Below, one piece after another: positions 1-8,332 of a stretch of 62,568 nt of DNA. The DNA comes from an uncultured Pelagibacteraceae bacterium. GTDB taxonomy: Bacteria > Pseudomonadota > Alphaproteobacteria > Pelagibacterales > Pelagibacteraceae. Each line of letters starts with the position of its first letter. Position 1 is the first letter of the stretch. The position numbers were made by a program, and so were the translations under genes. The DNA is taken from contig CACHZG010000005.1 in NCBI GenBank assembly GCA_902584365.1, positions 1-62,568 of the forward strand. Direction: 5' to 3'. Under the pieces are notes generated by a model that saw only the letters and a list, made by a program, of their open reading frames with translations, did not search any database and was not told where the DNA came from.

Positions 1-284
1 ACATACTCAATTTATTTTTGAACAATAAAAATAAAGACAACAATTTTGACGAAATTCACAAAATTTCACTAAAAAAAATTAATGATAATTGCGTTATCAA
101 AAATATTGCTCAAAACAAAAAACCAGAAACCGTTGCTGAGATGATTTTCGACTTAATTGGTGAAATTAAAAAAATTCAAAAATTAGAAAAATTAGAAAAA
201 AGAGAGACTGAGTTAATGGAAAATTTTAACGAAAATTCATATAACGAATTTTTAAAGCTCAAAAATCAACTAAACAGTGATTAA
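1..284 (+). CDS. dnaG: DNA primase C-terminal fragment (5' truncated by window edge)
   Basis: The frame is open from base 3 to the stop at 282-284, so this is the end of a longer gene. About 94 residues are visible: a low-complexity Asn/Lys stretch, then a helical, charged tail rich in Lys and Glu that ends in LKLKNQLNSD. No catalytic motif of primase (Toprim or zinc finger) lies in this part. The call rests on position, directly upstream of rpoD on the same strand as in the classic dnaG-rpoD macromolecular synthesis operon, and on a helical tail like the DnaB-interacting C-terminus of DnaG. The TTG at 18 is probably internal. Another protein upstream of rpoD cannot be excluded. Confidence 0.55.
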   Translation, partial: ILNLFLNNKNKDNNFDEIHKISLKKINDNCVIKNIAQNKKPETVAEMIFDLIGEIKKIQKLEKLEKRETELMENFNENSYNEFLKLKNQLNSD

Positions 285-311
285 AAAAAGATAGATTTTT
301 AGAAAATACTT

Positions 312-325
312 ACTATATATATAGT
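312..325. promoter_or_regulatory. 14-bp perfect palindrome just upstream of rpoD
   Basis: ACTATATATATAGT is a perfect palindrome ending 8 bases before the rpoD ATG. No Shine-Dalgarno sequence is visible between it and the start codon. It contains TATA-like sequence usable as a -10 element, or it could be an operator. In an AT-rich genome chance is a real alternative. Confidence 0.3.
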
Positions 326-333
326 GTTTCTAA

Positions 334-2190
334 ATGTTGCAAAAATTAATAACAAAATCTTTTGAAAGACTGCTTGCTAAGGGTAACACCCGTGGTTTTA
401 TAACTTATGAAGAACTTGGTAAATCATTGGGTAAAAGAGGCGGATCATTAGAAAACGTAGAAAAAGCATTCATTATTATTGCTGATAACAAAGTAACACT
501 TGTAGAAAATAAATCTAAATATCAATCAAATAAAAAGAAAGAAGGTCAAGCGGTCACTGAAGAAAAAACTGCAGATAAAAGCGACGATCCTATTAGAATG
601 TATTTGCGTGAAATGGGAGGTGTCGAATTATTATCACGTGAAGGTGAAATAGCTATTGCTAAACGAATTGAAGCAGGGAAAGAGGTTATGTTAAATGCAC
701 TTACGCAAAGTCCTCTAGTTGCAAAAAAAATATTTGAATGGAAAGAAGAAATTGAAAATCAAAAAATTTTAGTAAGAGATATAATCGATATCGACTCTAC
801 CTATGAGGATTTTGAAGAGTCCGATGACGATGAGGAAAATATTACAAAGTCGAACAACAAGCAAAAACTTGAAAAAAAAGATAATCAAGAAAAAACAGAG
901 GATAATTTAACTGATGAAGACGAGTTTAATTTGTCATTGGCTAAAATGGAAGAAGAGATAAGACCAAAAATCATAAATATTTTAGAACTTTTAAACAAAA
1001 ATTATTTAAAACTAAAAAAATATCAAAGTGAACAACTTGACTGTTTATTAAAATCAAAACAACTCTCTATATCAAAAAACAAAAATTTTAAAAAAATACA
1101 ATCTGTTTTAGTTGATAGTTTTAAAAATCTTCAGCTGGCACCCCATATTTTGGAAGAGCTTGTTCAAGCACACTATAAAGAAAATAAAAAGATAGTTTCT
1201 CTTGAAGGGATACTTTTAAGGTTAGCGATAGATAATAAAATCTCTCGTGAAGATTTTTTAAAATACTATTTGGGTAACGAGATAAATCCTAAATTTGAGA
1301 CATTTTTAAATGAAAGTCCAAATTGGAAAAACTTTTTCAAAAAACATAAAAAAGATTTTTCTGAAATTAGGGATAGATTAGTTGAATTTAGTAAAAAAAT
1401 AGGACTATCGGTTGGAGAATTTAAAAAATTAGTAAGCAGGATCCAAAAGGGGGAGAGAGAGTCCAGACTTGCAAAGAAAGAAATGGTTGAGGCTAATTTA
1501 AGATTAGTTATCTCTATTGCAAAAAAATATACCAATAGAGGTCTTCAGTTTTTAGATTTAATACAAGAAGGCAACATTGGATTAATGAAGGCTGTAGATA
1601 AATTTGAATACAGAAGAGGGTATAAATTTTCAACTTACGCAACTTGGTGGATAAGACAAGCGATAACAAGATCAATCGCAGATCAAGCGAGAACAATAAG
1701 AATTCCCGTGCACATGATTGAGACAATTAATAAAATTGTTAGAACGCAAAGACAAATAATGAGTGAATTTGGAAGAGAACCAACGCCCGAAGAACTTTCA
1801 AAAAAATTAGCAATGCCTCTGGAAAAAGTAAGAAAAGTTTTAAAAATTGCTAAAGAACCTGTTTCTTTAGAAACGCCAGTAGGAGACGAAGAAGATACTA
1901 ATTTAGGAGATTTTATTGAAGATAAAAATGCTCTTCAACCTTTAGATACTGCAATTCAATCTAACTTAAGTGAGTCGACTACAAAAATTCTAGCATCATT
2001 AACCCCTAGGGAGGAAAGAGTTTTAAGAATGCGTTTTGGTATTGGTATGAATACTGACCACACACTTGAGGAAGTCGGACTCCAATTTTCTGTAACAAGA
2101 GAAAGAATAAGACAGATCGAGGCAAAAGCTTTAAGAAAGCTTAAACATCCAAGTAGATCCAAACAACTTAAAAGTTTTCTAGAAAAATAA
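334..2190 (+). CDS. rpoD: RNA polymerase primary sigma factor (sigma-70 / RpoD)
   Basis: The 618-aa housekeeping sigma factor directs core RNA polymerase to promoters. Region 1.1 covers about residues 1-75 and region 1.2 about 84-115 ([12 protein letters not shown]). A non-conserved region rich in Asp, Glu and Lys follows at about 150-205. Region 2 lies near 385-465, including the RpoD-box core and the -10 reading segment ([17 protein letters not shown]). Region 4 lies near 555-605, with the helix-turn-helix [20 protein letters not shown] that reads the -35 box. Length and domain order match full-length group 1 sigma factors. It follows the probable dnaG by 49 bases and was probably once co-transcribed with it. 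The ATG at 334 is the only start that keeps region 1.1 intact. Confidence 0.98.
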   Translation: MLQKLITKSFERLLAKGNTRGFITYEELGKSLGKRGGSLENVEKAFIIIADNKVTLVENKSKYQSNKKKEGQAVTEEKTADKSDDPIRMYLREMGGVELLSREGEIAIAKRIEAGKEVMLNALTQSPLVAKKIFEWKEEIENQKILVRDIIDIDSTYEDFEESDDDEENITKSNNKQKLEKKDNQEKTEDNLTDEDEFNLSLAKMEEEIRPKIINILELLNKNYLKLKKYQSEQLDCLLKSKQLSISKNKNFKKIQSVLVDSFKNLQLAPHILEELVQAHYKENKKIVSLEGILLRLAIDNKISREDFLKYYLGNEINPKFETFLNESPNWKNFFKKHKKDFSEIRDRLVEFSKKIGLSVGEFKKLVSRIQKGERESRLAKKEMVEANLRLVISIAKKYTNRGLQFLDLIQEGNIGLMKAVDKFEYRRGYKFSTYATWWIRQAITRSIADQARTIRIPVHMIETINKIVRTQRQIMSEFGREPTPEELSKKLAMPLEKVRKVLKIAKEPVSLETPVGDEEDTNLGDFIEDKNALQPLDTAIQSNLSESTTKILASLTPREERVLRMRFGIGMNTDHTLEEVGLQFSVTRERIRQIEAKALRKLKHPSRSKQLKSFLEK

Positions 2191-2216
2191 TTAAAATTAT
2201 AGTAAAAGTTTTTTAA

Positions 2217-2293
2217 GGGCCTGTAGCTCAGTTGGTTAGAGCAGTACACTCATAATGTATTGGTCCCAGGTTCGAGTCCTGGCGGGCCCACCA
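2217..2293 (+). tRNA. tRNA with CAT anticodon, probably tRNA-Ile2 (alternatively elongator tRNA-Met)
   Basis: A complete 77-nt cloverleaf with encoded CCA. The acceptor arms GGGCCTG and CGGGCCC pair over 7 bp with one G-U. The D-arm is GCTC/GAGC. The anticodon stem GTACA/TGTAT closes the loop CTCATAA, anticodon CAT. The T-arm CCAGG/CCTGG closes a TTCGAGT loop. The GGGCC acceptor start and the TTGGTC variable segment resemble bacterial tRNA-Ile2, whose CAT is converted to lysidine-AT by TilS, more than elongator tRNA-Met. Identity from one sequence is not certain. It lies 26 bases after rpoD and convergent with mlaC. Confidence 0.93.
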
Positions 2294-2306
2294 TTTTAAT
2301 ATTGAT

Positions 2307-2903
2307 CTAGTCAGAAGCAAACTCTTTAAGCTTATTCAATAGTGCATTTATATCATTATTATTAGAGTTTAAAATTGATGCAAACTCCTCTTTTTGAGTC
2401 TTTGCCAAACTCAAACCTTCTACAATCAAATCTCTAATTAATGGTTTATCTGGATTTTTTGTGTAGATACGCCAACTAATCTTTATTTCTGGATTTTTAT
2501 CACTAGGAGCTATTTTAGAATTAACTATCGTATAATTAGCACTTTTTTGTTCCTCATCTATTATTTCAAATTTTTGAGATGAATAATCAGTCAATCTTGA
2601 TGTCAAACTTTTTAAAAAATATTTTGAAAAAAGATCGTTATACTCATTTAATTTTTCTGAGTCTAAAGTTTTTCTGAGGCTTCCTAACGTGTACAAACCT
2701 AATGCAGGAATATCAACATTTTCTTTTGCTATTTCCTCGATTTTTCTATTTTTATCTTTTACTGAGGCGCCTGTCTCCGATAAAATAGAGACCACATCAC
2801 TAACAAGCTCATCTACAAATAACTTTGGCTGAGTTGAATAAGCAAAAAGGTAATTATAATTTATTAAAAAGGATAAAGAAATAAAGAAAACAAATCTTTT
2901 CAT
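2307..2903 (-). CDS. mlaC: MlaC-like periplasmic phospholipid-binding protein
   Basis: The 198-aa protein has an N-terminal signal peptide (about residues 1-21, ending near LFAYS) and the MlaC / Ttg2D fold signature: a helical N-terminal half followed by a segment with alternating beta residues (KFEIIDEEQ, NYTIVNSKI, IKISWRIYT, PLIRDLIVEGLSL). MlaC carries phospholipids through the periplasm between the outer-membrane MlaA complex and the inner-membrane MlaFEDB transporter to keep outer-membrane lipid asymmetry. It lies 7 bases downstream of mlaA in a two-gene operon. The mlaFED genes are not in this window. Confidence 0.88.
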   Translation of the reverse strand: MKRFVFFISLSFLINYNYLFAYSTQPKLFVDELVSDVVSILSETGASVKDKNRKIEEIAKENVDIPALGLYTLGSLRKTLDSEKLNEYNDLFSKYFLKSLTSRLTDYSSQKFEIIDEEQKSANYTIVNSKIAPSDKNPEIKISWRIYTKNPDKPLIRDLIVEGLSLAKTQKEEFASILNSNNNDINALLNKLKEFASD

Positions 2904-2910
2904 TAAATTT

Positions 2911-3648
2911 TTAATTATCTAAATTTCCCCATTCATCGTCGTCTATGACATCAGAATTTTTTATCTTTCTCTCTTTATTTTGTAGATAAATACTTTTTGT
3001 TGAAGAATATAAATCTATTGAATTTTCTTTTAAACTTTTAATATTTTTTTCATTATCGCCTCTAAAGTCAACAATACCAGCAGATTTTACACCTATATAC
3101 TCTCTCTTTTTTCCAGTTCTATTGAAAACTTCTTTTTGTCTCCAAGTCATTGTAGCAAATGGGTCTAAAAAAGTATCACCTACCATCGCAATTGAGTCTC
3201 TTACAGTAGTCGGACCAAGAACCGGTAGTACAAAATAACATCCATTTTGAATACCATACACACCTAATGTTTGACTTAAATCCTCTTTAGTGTCCTCTAA
3301 ACCTAGGCCTGATGCAACATCGGCAAATCCTAAAACCCCAAAAGTAGAATTTATTAAGAAACTTCCAAAAGCGTCTCCAGCACCGTCAAGGTTACCTTGT
3401 AAGAGGTGATTAGGTATACTTAAAAGAGTTGCGATATTCGACGTAAAGTTCCCGGTACCTTTTTTAATTGGCTCAGGTAATTTATTGTAGCCTCGGGATA
3501 TAGGGCCAATTATAATATTGTCCAAACCTTCATTAAATTTAAAAATTGATCTACTTACCTTCTCAAAGCATTCTTTTTCAGTTTCGGCTCTTAAATTGTT
3601 AGAGCCAATTATAAGTATTGCAGTGATTAATACTAATATTTTTCTCAT
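2911..3648 (-). CDS. mlaA: MlaA / VacJ family outer-membrane lipid asymmetry protein
   Basis: The 245-aa protein has a hydrophobic signal segment (about 1-21) and the VacJ core: FNEGLDNIIIGPISRGYNKL, a segment around residues 60-100 with LLSIPNHLLQGN and FGVLGFADVA, and the family motif NGCYFVLPVLGPTTVRDS. MlaA removes misplaced phospholipids from the outer leaflet and hands them to MlaC, encoded immediately downstream. Unlike the E. coli lipoprotein, no Leu-x-Gly-Cys lipobox is seen after the signal segment; the first Cys is in the mature part (ETEKEC). It may be a soluble or differently anchored form. The C-terminal tail is short, acidic and of low complexity. Confidence 0.92.
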   Translation of the reverse strand: MRKILVLITAILIIGSNNLRAETEKECFEKVSRSIFKFNEGLDNIIIGPISRGYNKLPEPIKKGTGNFTSNIATLLSIPNHLLQGNLDGAGDAFGSFLINSTFGVLGFADVASGLGLEDTKEDLSQTLGVYGIQNGCYFVLPVLGPTTVRDSIAMVGDTFLDPFATMTWRQKEVFNRTGKKREYIGVKSAGIVDFRGDNEKNIKSLKENSIDLYSSTKSIYLQNKERKIKNSDVIDDDEWGNLDN

Positions 3649-3720
3649 AAGCTATATTTGTTATATATATTGAATATTTGATCTAATACTAGATATAAAA
3701 TACAATAAAATTGCTGAATT

Positions 3721-4461
3721 ATGAGTAAAAAAACGACTTTTAATGAAATTCGATTAGATTTGACAAAACATGATCGGAGTAAGAGACGAAATAATGAAAT
3801 TAAATTCGTAATTATACATTATACTAATTTACAATCTACACTAGAATCTTTAAAACATCTTTGTAATCCCTTTTTAAAAGTAAGTTCCCATTATCTAATA
3901 TCTGAAAATGGAGTAATATTTAATTTGGTAAGCACTGATAAATCAGCTTGGCATGCGGGTAAATCTAAGTGGTCTAATTACAAAAATTTGAATAGAACAT
4001 CGATCGGAATTGAACTGCAAAACAAAGGTCATAAATACGGTTATGAAAAATTTTCAAAAAAACAAATTAAAAGTTTACTAAATCTGTGCTTGAGACTTAA
4101 AAAGAAATTTAAAATTAAATCAAACAATTTTCTTGGTCACTCAGATATTGCACCATTAAGAAAGTTTGATCCTGGTGTAAAATTCCCTTGGAAAAAATTA
4201 AGTCATTATGGGCTTGGAAAATGGTATAAAAAAAAGTTAGATTTACCAAAAGATATAAATTCTGGAAAAAAAAATACACGTAATTTTTTCTTTAAAAATT
4301 TACATAAAATAGGTTATAGATATTTTTCTCCAAATAATCCTTCATTTAAGGATAAATATATTATCAAAGCTTTTAAAGCCCATTTTAATCCATCTAACAA
4401 AAGTATAAAAATTGATAAAAAAAGTCTGAAAATCAGCCATATTTTAGCTAATAGCCTTTAG
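3721..4461 (+). CDS. N-acetylmuramoyl-L-alanine amidase, AmpD/AmiD type (Amidase_2)
   Basis: This zinc amidase cleaves the MurNAc-L-Ala bond in peptidoglycan or anhydro-muropeptides. The Amidase_2 domain spans about residues 25-160. Likely zinc ligands are H33 (VIIHYTN), H140 (LGHSDIAP) and D150 (KFDPG), with the family motif AWHAGKSKW and IGIELQNKG between them. After a Lys-rich linker, residues 190-245 look like the three-helix peptidoglycan-binding module seen in AmiD. No signal peptide is visible, so location is unclear: cytosolic recycling as in AmpD, or export by another route. It is divergent from mlaA across a 72-base AT-rich gap that must hold both promoters. Family call is firm; the subgroup is less so. 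Confidence 0.9.
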   Translation: MSKKTTFNEIRLDLTKHDRSKRRNNEIKFVIIHYTNLQSTLESLKHLCNPFLKVSSHYLISENGVIFNLVSTDKSAWHAGKSKWSNYKNLNRTSIGIELQNKGHKYGYEKFSKKQIKSLLNLCLRLKKKFKIKSNNFLGHSDIAPLRKFDPGVKFPWKKLSHYGLGKWYKKKLDLPKDINSGKKNTRNFFFKNLHKIGYRYFSPNNPSFKDKYIIKAFKAHFNPSNKSIKIDKKSLKISHILANSL

Positions 4462-4498
4462 CTATTGATTTTACTTCTGAAAGGTATAAATAATGATT

Positions 4499-4855
4499 TG
4501 CCAGATAATTGGACAGTCGCTGTAACTATGTTGCAGAGGAAAGTCCGGGCTCCATAAGGACACAGTGCCAGTTAACAACTGGCGAGGGTGACCTCAGGGA
4601 TAGTGCCACAGAAAATAAACCGCCTAATCGAGGCAAGGGTGAAAAGGTGTGGTAAGAGCACACCGGGTTTTTGGTAACAGAAACCGCATGGTAAACCCCA
4701 CTGGGAGCAAGGCTAAATAGAGGTAACCAAGCTCATTGAGCAAAAAACAGTCTTTAGTTAGTTACCTGGGTTAGCCGCAAGAATTTTAACGCGAGTTAAA
4801 ATCAAGATAAATGACATCTTCAATGACAAAACCCGGCTTATAGATTATCTGGCTT
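4499..4855 (+). ncRNA. rnpB: RNase P RNA, class A
   Basis: The catalytic RNA of RNase P trims the 5' leader of pre-tRNAs. The 5' universal core GAGGAAAGTCCGGGCTCC lies near 4537-4554, followed by ACAGTGCC, GGGATAGTGCCACAGAAA and GTAAACCCCAC. The 3' core ACCCGGCTTATAG lies near 4830-4843. Helix P1 closes the molecule: GCCAGATAAT at 4500-4509 pairs with ATTATCTGGC at 4844-4853. Size (about 355 nt) and motif order match bacterial type A. The gene sits alone between the amidase and the division cluster. Confidence 0.97.
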
Positions 4856-4922
4856 TGAAGATTGTTCTCACTTTGTACTCAGCATCTTTGATAATGTCAT
4901 CAAGCAGCAAAAAACTATAGTA

Positions 4923-4964
4923 TTGACTATTTCCATAAAACCCATAATATCCCATGTAATCCCA
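4923..4964 (+). promoter_or_regulatory. Putative mra/dcw promoter overlapped by three MraZ boxes
   Basis: On the minus strand TGGG occurs three times at exactly 10-base steps (plus-strand CCCA at 4941, 4951 and 4961), each followed by one base and a 5-base spacer. This is the TGGGN-N5 direct-repeat pattern known as the MraZ operator. It overlaps a possible sigma-70 promoter: TTGACT at 4923-4928, 16 bases, TAATAT at 4945-4950. A poorer TTCCA/TGGAA unit lies near 4931. The arrangement suggests that MraZ represses its own cluster here. Confidence 0.75.
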
Positions 4965-5014
4965 AAATGGAGGATTTTTGATAGATAAAAAAAATAGGTA
5001 TTTAGATTTTTACA

Positions 5015-5482
5015 ATGTTTTTATCAAGTTACGAGAACAAATTAGACAAAAAAGGGAGGGTTTCAGTGCCTTCAAGTTTTAGATCTTTTTTAAATTCTAT
5101 GAAATTTAATGGATTTGTAACTTATCCATCATTTATAAACTCTTCACTTGAAGCGTGTTCTAAAGATAGAATAGAAAAAATTTCAAATGCAATTGATACG
5201 CTAAATCCTTTTGAGGAAAAAAGGGATTACTTTGCAACATCAATCTTATCAGAAAGTGTTGAGTTACATTTTGACACTGAGGGAAGAGTAATCATACCAG
5301 AAAAATTACTTAATCACGCGAAAATCAAAAGCAACATTTTGTTTGTCGGATTAGGCAAAACTTTCCAAATTTGGGAGCCAAAAATTTTTAATAAATTTAA
5401 AAGTTTAGCTGTGAAAAAAGCATCTAAAAATAGATCAAAACTTAAATGGGATAATAAAGACATAACTAAGGGGGGAGAATGA
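5015..5482 (+). CDS. mraZ: MraZ transcriptional regulator of the division and wall cluster
   Basis: The 155-aa protein has two SpoVT/AbrB-like swapped-hairpin DNA-binding modules, the MraZ hallmark. The first contains DKKGRVSVPSSFR (about residues 11-23), the second DTEGRVIIPEKLL (about 88-100). MraZ forms rings that bind TGGGN repeats in front of its own operon, and three such repeats lie 50-75 bases upstream. It heads the dcw cluster as in most bacteria. The stop overlaps the ftsZ start by four bases (ATGA), so translation is probably coupled. Confidence 0.96.
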   Translation: MFLSSYENKLDKKGRVSVPSSFRSFLNSMKFNGFVTYPSFINSSLEACSKDRIEKISNAIDTLNPFEEKRDYFATSILSESVELHFDTEGRVIIPEKLLNHAKIKSNILFVGLGKTFQIWEPKIFNKFKSLAVKKASKNRSKLKWDNKDITKGGE

Positions 5483-6975
5483 CGATTAATGTTGGTGGAG
5501 GAGAATTAAAAGAGTTAAAGCCAAGAATTTTAGTTCTTGGAGTTGGAGGCGCAGGTGGTAACGCAATTAACGCAATGATCGAGTCTGGTTTAAAGGGAGT
5601 TGAATTTGTGGCAGTAAATACTGACGCTCAGGACTTAAGCGTAAATAAAGCTGATGCCAAAATTCAGATAGGGATGAATCTTACAAAAGGATTAGGAGCT
5701 GGCGCAAAACATGATATTGGACAAGCGGCAGCTGACGAGTCTTTAAATGAAATTGTAAACTACATACAGGGAAGCAATATGATATTTATTACCTCTGGAA
5801 TGGGCGGTGGAACTGGAACTGGCGCTTCACATATAATTGCAAGGGCAGCTAAGGAGCTCAACATTTTGACTGTAGGAGTAACAACTCTTCCGTTTTCATA
5901 TGAGGGACCAAAAAGAATGAGAAGAGCGATAGCAGGATTAGAGGAATTAAAAAAACATCTTGATACTGTAATAGTTGTACCTAATCAAAATCTTTTTAAA
6001 ATAGCAAATGAAGGAACAACCTTAAAAGAAGCTTTTAAATTATCTAATGATGTTTTGAAACATGGAGTTCAAAGTGTAACAGATTTAATGGTAAGACCCG
6101 GTATGGTAAATCTTGATTTTGCTGATGTCGAAACTGTCATGAGCAAAATGGGGAAAGCAATGATGGGTACCGGTGAAGCTGAGGGAGATAACAGAGCAAA
6201 GGCAGCAACTGAGATAGCTTTAAATAATCCTTTAATAGATGAGTACTCATTGAAAGGTGCAAAAGGCTTACTTGTTAATATAACAGGTGGAGATGACGTA
6301 ACCCTATTTGAAGTTGATCAAGTTGTAAACACCATAAGAGCAGAAGTCGATCCTGAAGCCGAGTTAATATTTGGTGCGATACAAGACGACGAACTAAAAG
6401 GAAAAATAAGAGTATCAATAGTAGCAACTGCTTTAGATGGACACAAATCAGAAAATAAAACAGTTTTAAATATGGTAAATAGAGTAATTAATAGAAACAA
6501 TAATTACTCTGATAGCCTTTTTTCCAGAAATAATACCCCCGAGAATAAAACGTTGAATCTAATTGATGGTGCAACCGCTCTTAAACTGGAAGACGAAGTG
6601 CATATGGAAAAAGATACTGAACAAAATATCAAAACTGAAAGTATTGATAATTTAGATTTAGAAAAAATTCCTTCGGGTTTATCTTTAGAAAATACATCAT
6701 ATATGGAGAAGAATAATACTAATCAATTAAATGATACAAACTTAACAAATGATAAATTTATCAATGATTATAATTCCTCAAATAATGAAGGAGAGTTAGA
6801 AAATATTAACTCTCCTAAAATTTTCACAGACGACTCATCTGAAATAAATGAAAATCTGGTTGAAAATGTAAAAAACGAAGAAGACCCAAGCGCTGGCAAT
6901 CTTTTTGATGAAGAAAATAACATCGAAGAAGAAGACTTTGAAATTCCAGCATTTTTAAGAAAGCAAAAATATTAA
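5479..6975 (+). CDS. ftsZ: Cell division GTPase FtsZ
   Basis: FtsZ is the tubulin homologue that forms the Z ring and recruits the divisome. The 498-aa protein shows the GTPase domain: GVGGAGGNAIN near residue 20, the tubulin signature GGGTGTG near 108-114, and NxDxxD-type T7 residues in NLDFADVETVM. A polymerisation domain runs to about 320. A long disordered linker rich in Asn, Glu and Asp (about 330-480) follows, then a conserved C-terminal peptide ending EIPAFLRKQKY, which binds FtsA and other tethers. The start at 5479 overlaps mraZ and has a strong GGGGGAGA ribosome site. The position directly behind mraZ is unusual; ftsZ normally follows ftsA at the far end of the cluster, where it is absent here. 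Confidence 0.98.
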   Translation: MTINVGGGELKELKPRILVLGVGGAGGNAINAMIESGLKGVEFVAVNTDAQDLSVNKADAKIQIGMNLTKGLGAGAKHDIGQAAADESLNEIVNYIQGSNMIFITSGMGGGTGTGASHIIARAAKELNILTVGVTTLPFSYEGPKRMRRAIAGLEELKKHLDTVIVVPNQNLFKIANEGTTLKEAFKLSNDVLKHGVQSVTDLMVRPGMVNLDFADVETVMSKMGKAMMGTGEAEGDNRAKAATEIALNNPLIDEYSLKGAKGLLVNITGGDDVTLFEVDQVVNTIRAEVDPEAELIFGAIQDDELKGKIRVSIVATALDGHKSENKTVLNMVNRVINRNNNYSDSLFSRNNTPENKTLNLIDGATALKLEDEVHMEKDTEQNIKTESIDNLDLEKIPSGLSLENTSYMEKNNTNQLNDTNLTNDKFINDYNSSNNEGELENINSPKIFTDDSSEINENLVENVKNEEDPSAGNLFDEENNIEEEDFEIPAFLRKQKY

Positions 6976-6993
6976 TGGTTGTTCAAAGAAGGT

Positions 6994-8010
6994 ATGAAAA
7001 AAAACATAACACTGGGAAAAAACATCCACTTTCCAGTGTTATTAAATGAGGTTGAAAATCTTTGCTCAAATATTCAAAAAGGTGAATTCTTAGATTGTAC
7101 TTTTGGTGGCGGAGGATACTCCCTTCAATTATTGAAAAAAACAAACTCTAAAATTGATGCAGTCGATAGAGATAAAAATATAAAATATATAGCTGACGAG
7201 ATAAAAAAAAAATTTCCTGACAGATTTACTTTTTTTAATCAAAAATTTAGCCAGATAGGTAAAACCTTTAAAGATAAAAAATTTGACGTGATAATTTTTG
7301 ATTTAGGATTATCTTCATATCAATTAAAAGATTTGAGTAGAGGTTTTTCCTTTAAATCCAAAGATAAGCTTAATATGAACATGGGATTGAGTGATTTAAA
7401 TTTAATAGAGGTGATAAACTCAATTACTGAAAAAAATTTAAAATTAGTTATCAAAGTTTTTGGTGAAGAAAAGGAAGCGGGCATTATAGCAAAAAATATT
7501 ATCAAGAGTAGAACACTAGATAAAATATCGAACACTGGAGATTTAGTCGAAATAATAAAAAAAAGCAAAAAAAAGAATTTTAATAATAAAATTGATGTTT
7601 GTACAAAAACCTTTCAAGCATTGAGAATGTTAATAAATCAAGAAATTTCAGAACTTTTGAATGGGTTGGTTGAGGCAACTAAACTATTAAAAATTGGGGG
7701 AAAAATTTTGGTTATTTCTTTTCATTCCATCGAAGATAAAATTGTAAAATATTTTTTTAAAAATTTCTCATTAAATAAGCCAAATTCATCTAGATATTTA
7801 CCAAGAAATAACAAAAAAAATAATATTTTATTCGAAAAATTCAATAAAATAATAAAACCATCCCTAAAAGAGATAAAAACAAATCCACCTTCTAGGTCCG
7901 CTAGATTACGTTATGCAATTAGATGTAAAAATAATTTTGAATTTCCTAACGAATTTTTTGAAAATTTTAAAGATTACATAAATTTAGAGAAAGTCTATGC
8001 TAAAAAGTAA
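6994..8010 (+). CDS. rsmH: 16S rRNA (cytosine1402-N4)-methyltransferase RsmH (MraW)
   Basis: RsmH N4-methylates C1402 of 16S rRNA near the ribosomal P site using S-adenosylmethionine. Family motifs are present: HFPVLLNEV at the N-terminus, the SAM loop DCTFGGGGYS, FDLGLSSYQL followed by RGFSF, FQALRMLINQE, VISFHSIEDKIVK and the C-terminal PSRSARLRYAIR. From ATG 6994 the protein has 338 residues, close to family length. A TTG at 6979 would add five residues and cannot be excluded. It lies 18 bases after ftsZ and overlaps ftsL by 14 bases. Confidence 0.96.
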   Translation: MKKNITLGKNIHFPVLLNEVENLCSNIQKGEFLDCTFGGGGYSLQLLKKTNSKIDAVDRDKNIKYIADEIKKKFPDRFTFFNQKFSQIGKTFKDKKFDVIIFDLGLSSYQLKDLSRGFSFKSKDKLNMNMGLSDLNLIEVINSITEKNLKLVIKVFGEEKEAGIIAKNIIKSRTLDKISNTGDLVEIIKKSKKKNFNNKIDVCTKTFQALRMLINQEISELLNGLVEATKLLKIGGKILVISFHSIEDKIVKYFFKNFSLNKPNSSRYLPRNNKKNNILFEKFNKIIKPSLKEIKTNPPSRSARLRYAIRCKNNFEFPNEFFENFKDYINLEKVYAKK

Positions 8011-8332
8011 AATAGTTTTATCTGTTATAATTTTCTTATTTTTATTTTCTTTAACTTCATTTTTGAAAAATGAAACAAGGATTATTGAGAAAAATATCAA
8101 CACTATCAAACTAAATATCAACAATTTTCAAAAAAAAATTTATGAAACTAAAATTGAATACCATTACCTGTCATCACCTGCAAATTTAGAAAAAGAAATT
8201 AAATTATTAGGAATTGATTATATCCCAATATCCAAATCAAACATTTATCAAAATTTAGATGAATTCTTGATTGAACAAAAAAAAATGTCAAAAATAGAGG
8301 AACGATATATTGAAAAAGAAAAGAAAAAATAA
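7997..8332 (+). CDS. ftsL: Cell division protein FtsL
   Basis: The 111-aa bitopic membrane protein has one N-terminal transmembrane helix (about residues 5-24, IVLSVIIFLFLFSLTSFL). A predicted periplasmic coiled coil with heptad-like Ile, Leu and Asn spacing follows (about 30-65), then a short C-terminal part with LSSPANLEKEIKLLGIDYIP, as in FtsL and DUF2730-like proteins. FtsL joins FtsQ and FtsB to activate the FtsW-FtsI synthase. Sequence identity in this family is always low. The call leans on size, topology and its place between rsmH and ftsI, overlapping both. Confidence 0.85.
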   Translation: MLKSKIVLSVIIFLFLFSLTSFLKNETRIIEKNINTIKLNINNFQKKIYETKIEYHYLSSPANLEKEIKLLGIDYIPISKSNIYQNLDEFLIEQKKMSKIEERYIEKEKKK

